A program made the translations under genes and the position numbers. DNA of 5,657 nt, from positions 1 to 5,657 of the forward strand of contig JAADEP010000163.1 in NCBI GenBank assembly GCA_013153335.1, in the 5' to 3' direction. Source of the stretch: Chloroflexota bacterium. GTDB taxonomy: Bacteria > Chloroflexota > Anaerolineae > Anaerolineales > DRMV01. Within the stretch, counting starts at the first letter, position 1, and every line of letters begins with the position of its first letter. The notes under the pieces are model-generated. The model saw only the letters and a list, made by a program, of their open reading frames with translations. It was not told the DNA's origin and did no database searches. Below are positions 5,162 to 5,657 of the stretch, piece after piece.

Positions 5162-5657
5162 ATGCGACAAGCCCGAAACCGCATTCGCTGGCGATGGCTT
5201 TGGCTCTGGCTGGGGCTGGCCCTTGCATGCAACATGCCCCTCCCTGGCCGCCCCGATCATCCTCCTGCCTCCCCGACTGAGCGCGCGGACCGCGGACCCA
5301 CATCAACCCCCGCGCCGACGCCGGTCCCGACGCCGAGCCCAACGCCCACGTGGCCCCCCGCGCTGCAGCAAGGGTGGCGCTGGCTCTTCTACGGCGATTG
5401 GGACGCGGCCTTCGCCGCGTTCCAACAAGCTTACCAGCAAGCGGACTCGCCCGAAGCGCGGGCACAAGCCTTGTTGGGCCAGGCCCGAGCGCGCGCGAAC
5501 GCGGGCGATGTGGCCGCCGCGCTCAACCTGCTGCGCGAAGTCCTGGCCCAGTATCCCATGACTCGGGCCGCGCAGCAAGCCTACTTCCATTTGGCTTGGA
5601 TGTATTTCCGGCTCGAACGTTACATCGAATCGGCCCAGGCGTTTGACGCGTATTTGC
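5162..5657 (+). CDS. Lipoprotein-like TPR-repeat protein (3' partial)
   Basis: The frame opens at an ATG at 5162 preceded six bases upstream by GGGAGG and stays open to the window end, giving 165 residues of an incomplete protein. The N-terminus has basic residues (RQARNRIRWR), a short Trp/Leu-rich hydrophobic core (about 12-22) and Ala-Cys at 22-23, suggesting a secretion signal with lipid attachment at Cys23. The lipobox (ALA-C) is not ideal because Leu sits at -2. A Pro/Thr-rich spacer follows (about 47-66), a common tether in exported Chloroflexota proteins. From about 67, helical repeats fit TPR: WRWLFYGDWDAAFAAFQQAYQQ, ALLGQARARANAGDVAAALNLL and AYFHLAWMYFRLERYIESAQAF. The mature protein would be extracytoplasmic. 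The TPR array could mediate assembly, or be the N-terminal part of a lytic transglycosylase-type protein, but the missing C-terminus prevents a decision. It is transcribed divergently from the GTPase operon. Confidence 0.82.
   Translation, partial: MRQARNRIRWRWLWLWLGLALACNMPLPGRPDHPPASPTERADRGPTSTPAPTPVPTPSPTPTWPPALQQGWRWLFYGDWDAAFAAFQQAYQQADSPEARAQALLGQARARANAGDVAAALNLLREVLAQYPMTRAAQQAYFHLAWMYFRLERYIESAQAFDAYL

Noticed and set aside
4952..5260. Minus-strand frame of 102 codons across the divergent region
   Set aside because: It runs through the long hairpin and the lipoprotein start, has Pro/Gly/Arg-rich composition and no recognisable domain.
5148..5561. Plus-strand frame starting at 5148 with 137 codons
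   Set aside because: It overlaps the lipoprotein frame, which has a better ribosome binding site, a signal sequence and TPR-like helices; this frame is Arg/Pro-rich without structure.

Overview
The window looks like chromosomal DNA of a GC-rich bacterium (about 60% GC by eye), most likely from the Chloroflexota (Anaerolineae-like). That placement is an inference. It rests on a small MglA-type GTPase grouped with several Roadblock/LC7 proteins and a DUF4388 (PATAN) domain, and on a lipoprotein with a long Pro/Thr linker before helical repeats. No mobile element, CRISPR array, rRNA or tRNA was seen.

Layout. (1) Positions 1-1359, plus strand: the 3' part of an integral membrane protein resembling GT-C glycosyltransferases, whose 5' end lies outside the window. 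It converges on (2) a small heat shock protein (Hsp20) on the minus strand at 1426-1863, and a strong hairpin at 1365-1404 separates the two. Hsp20 has a very good ribosome binding site and a 204-base upstream region. (3) Positions 2068-4874, minus strand: a compact five-gene operon. In transcription order it encodes a Roadblock-like protein, an MglA-like Ras-family GTPase, a second Roadblock-like protein, a DUF4388-Roadblock fusion, and a 160-residue protein with three cysteines. Gaps and overlaps among the first four are +4, -4 and -4 bases. A near-consensus sigma70 promoter (TTGACG-17-TAGAAT) lies just upstream and a good intrinsic terminator just downstream. (4) Positions 4875-5161: a divergent intergenic region with the operon promoter, an AT palindrome, a long GC-rich imperfect hairpin and a possible -10 box for the next gene. 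(5) From 5162 to the window end, plus strand: the start of a lipoprotein-like TPR protein, cut by the window edge.

How the genes may work together. The operon resembles a bacterial MglA/MglB-type switch. The GTPase keeps the MglA motifs (P-loop, DRTLFFD, TVPGQ, NKRD). Roadblock proteins are known partners of such GTPases, and MglB is the GAP for MglA in Myxococcus. Here one GTPase comes with three Roadblock domains, one joined to a DUF4388 domain, and with a possible sensor or output protein. The most interesting detail is an in-frame internal start with a near-perfect Shine-Dalgarno sequence exactly at the domain boundary of the DUF4388-Roadblock gene, so the gene may make both a fusion and a free Roadblock protein. 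No kinase or receptor gene is visible, so the input and output of the switch are unknown.
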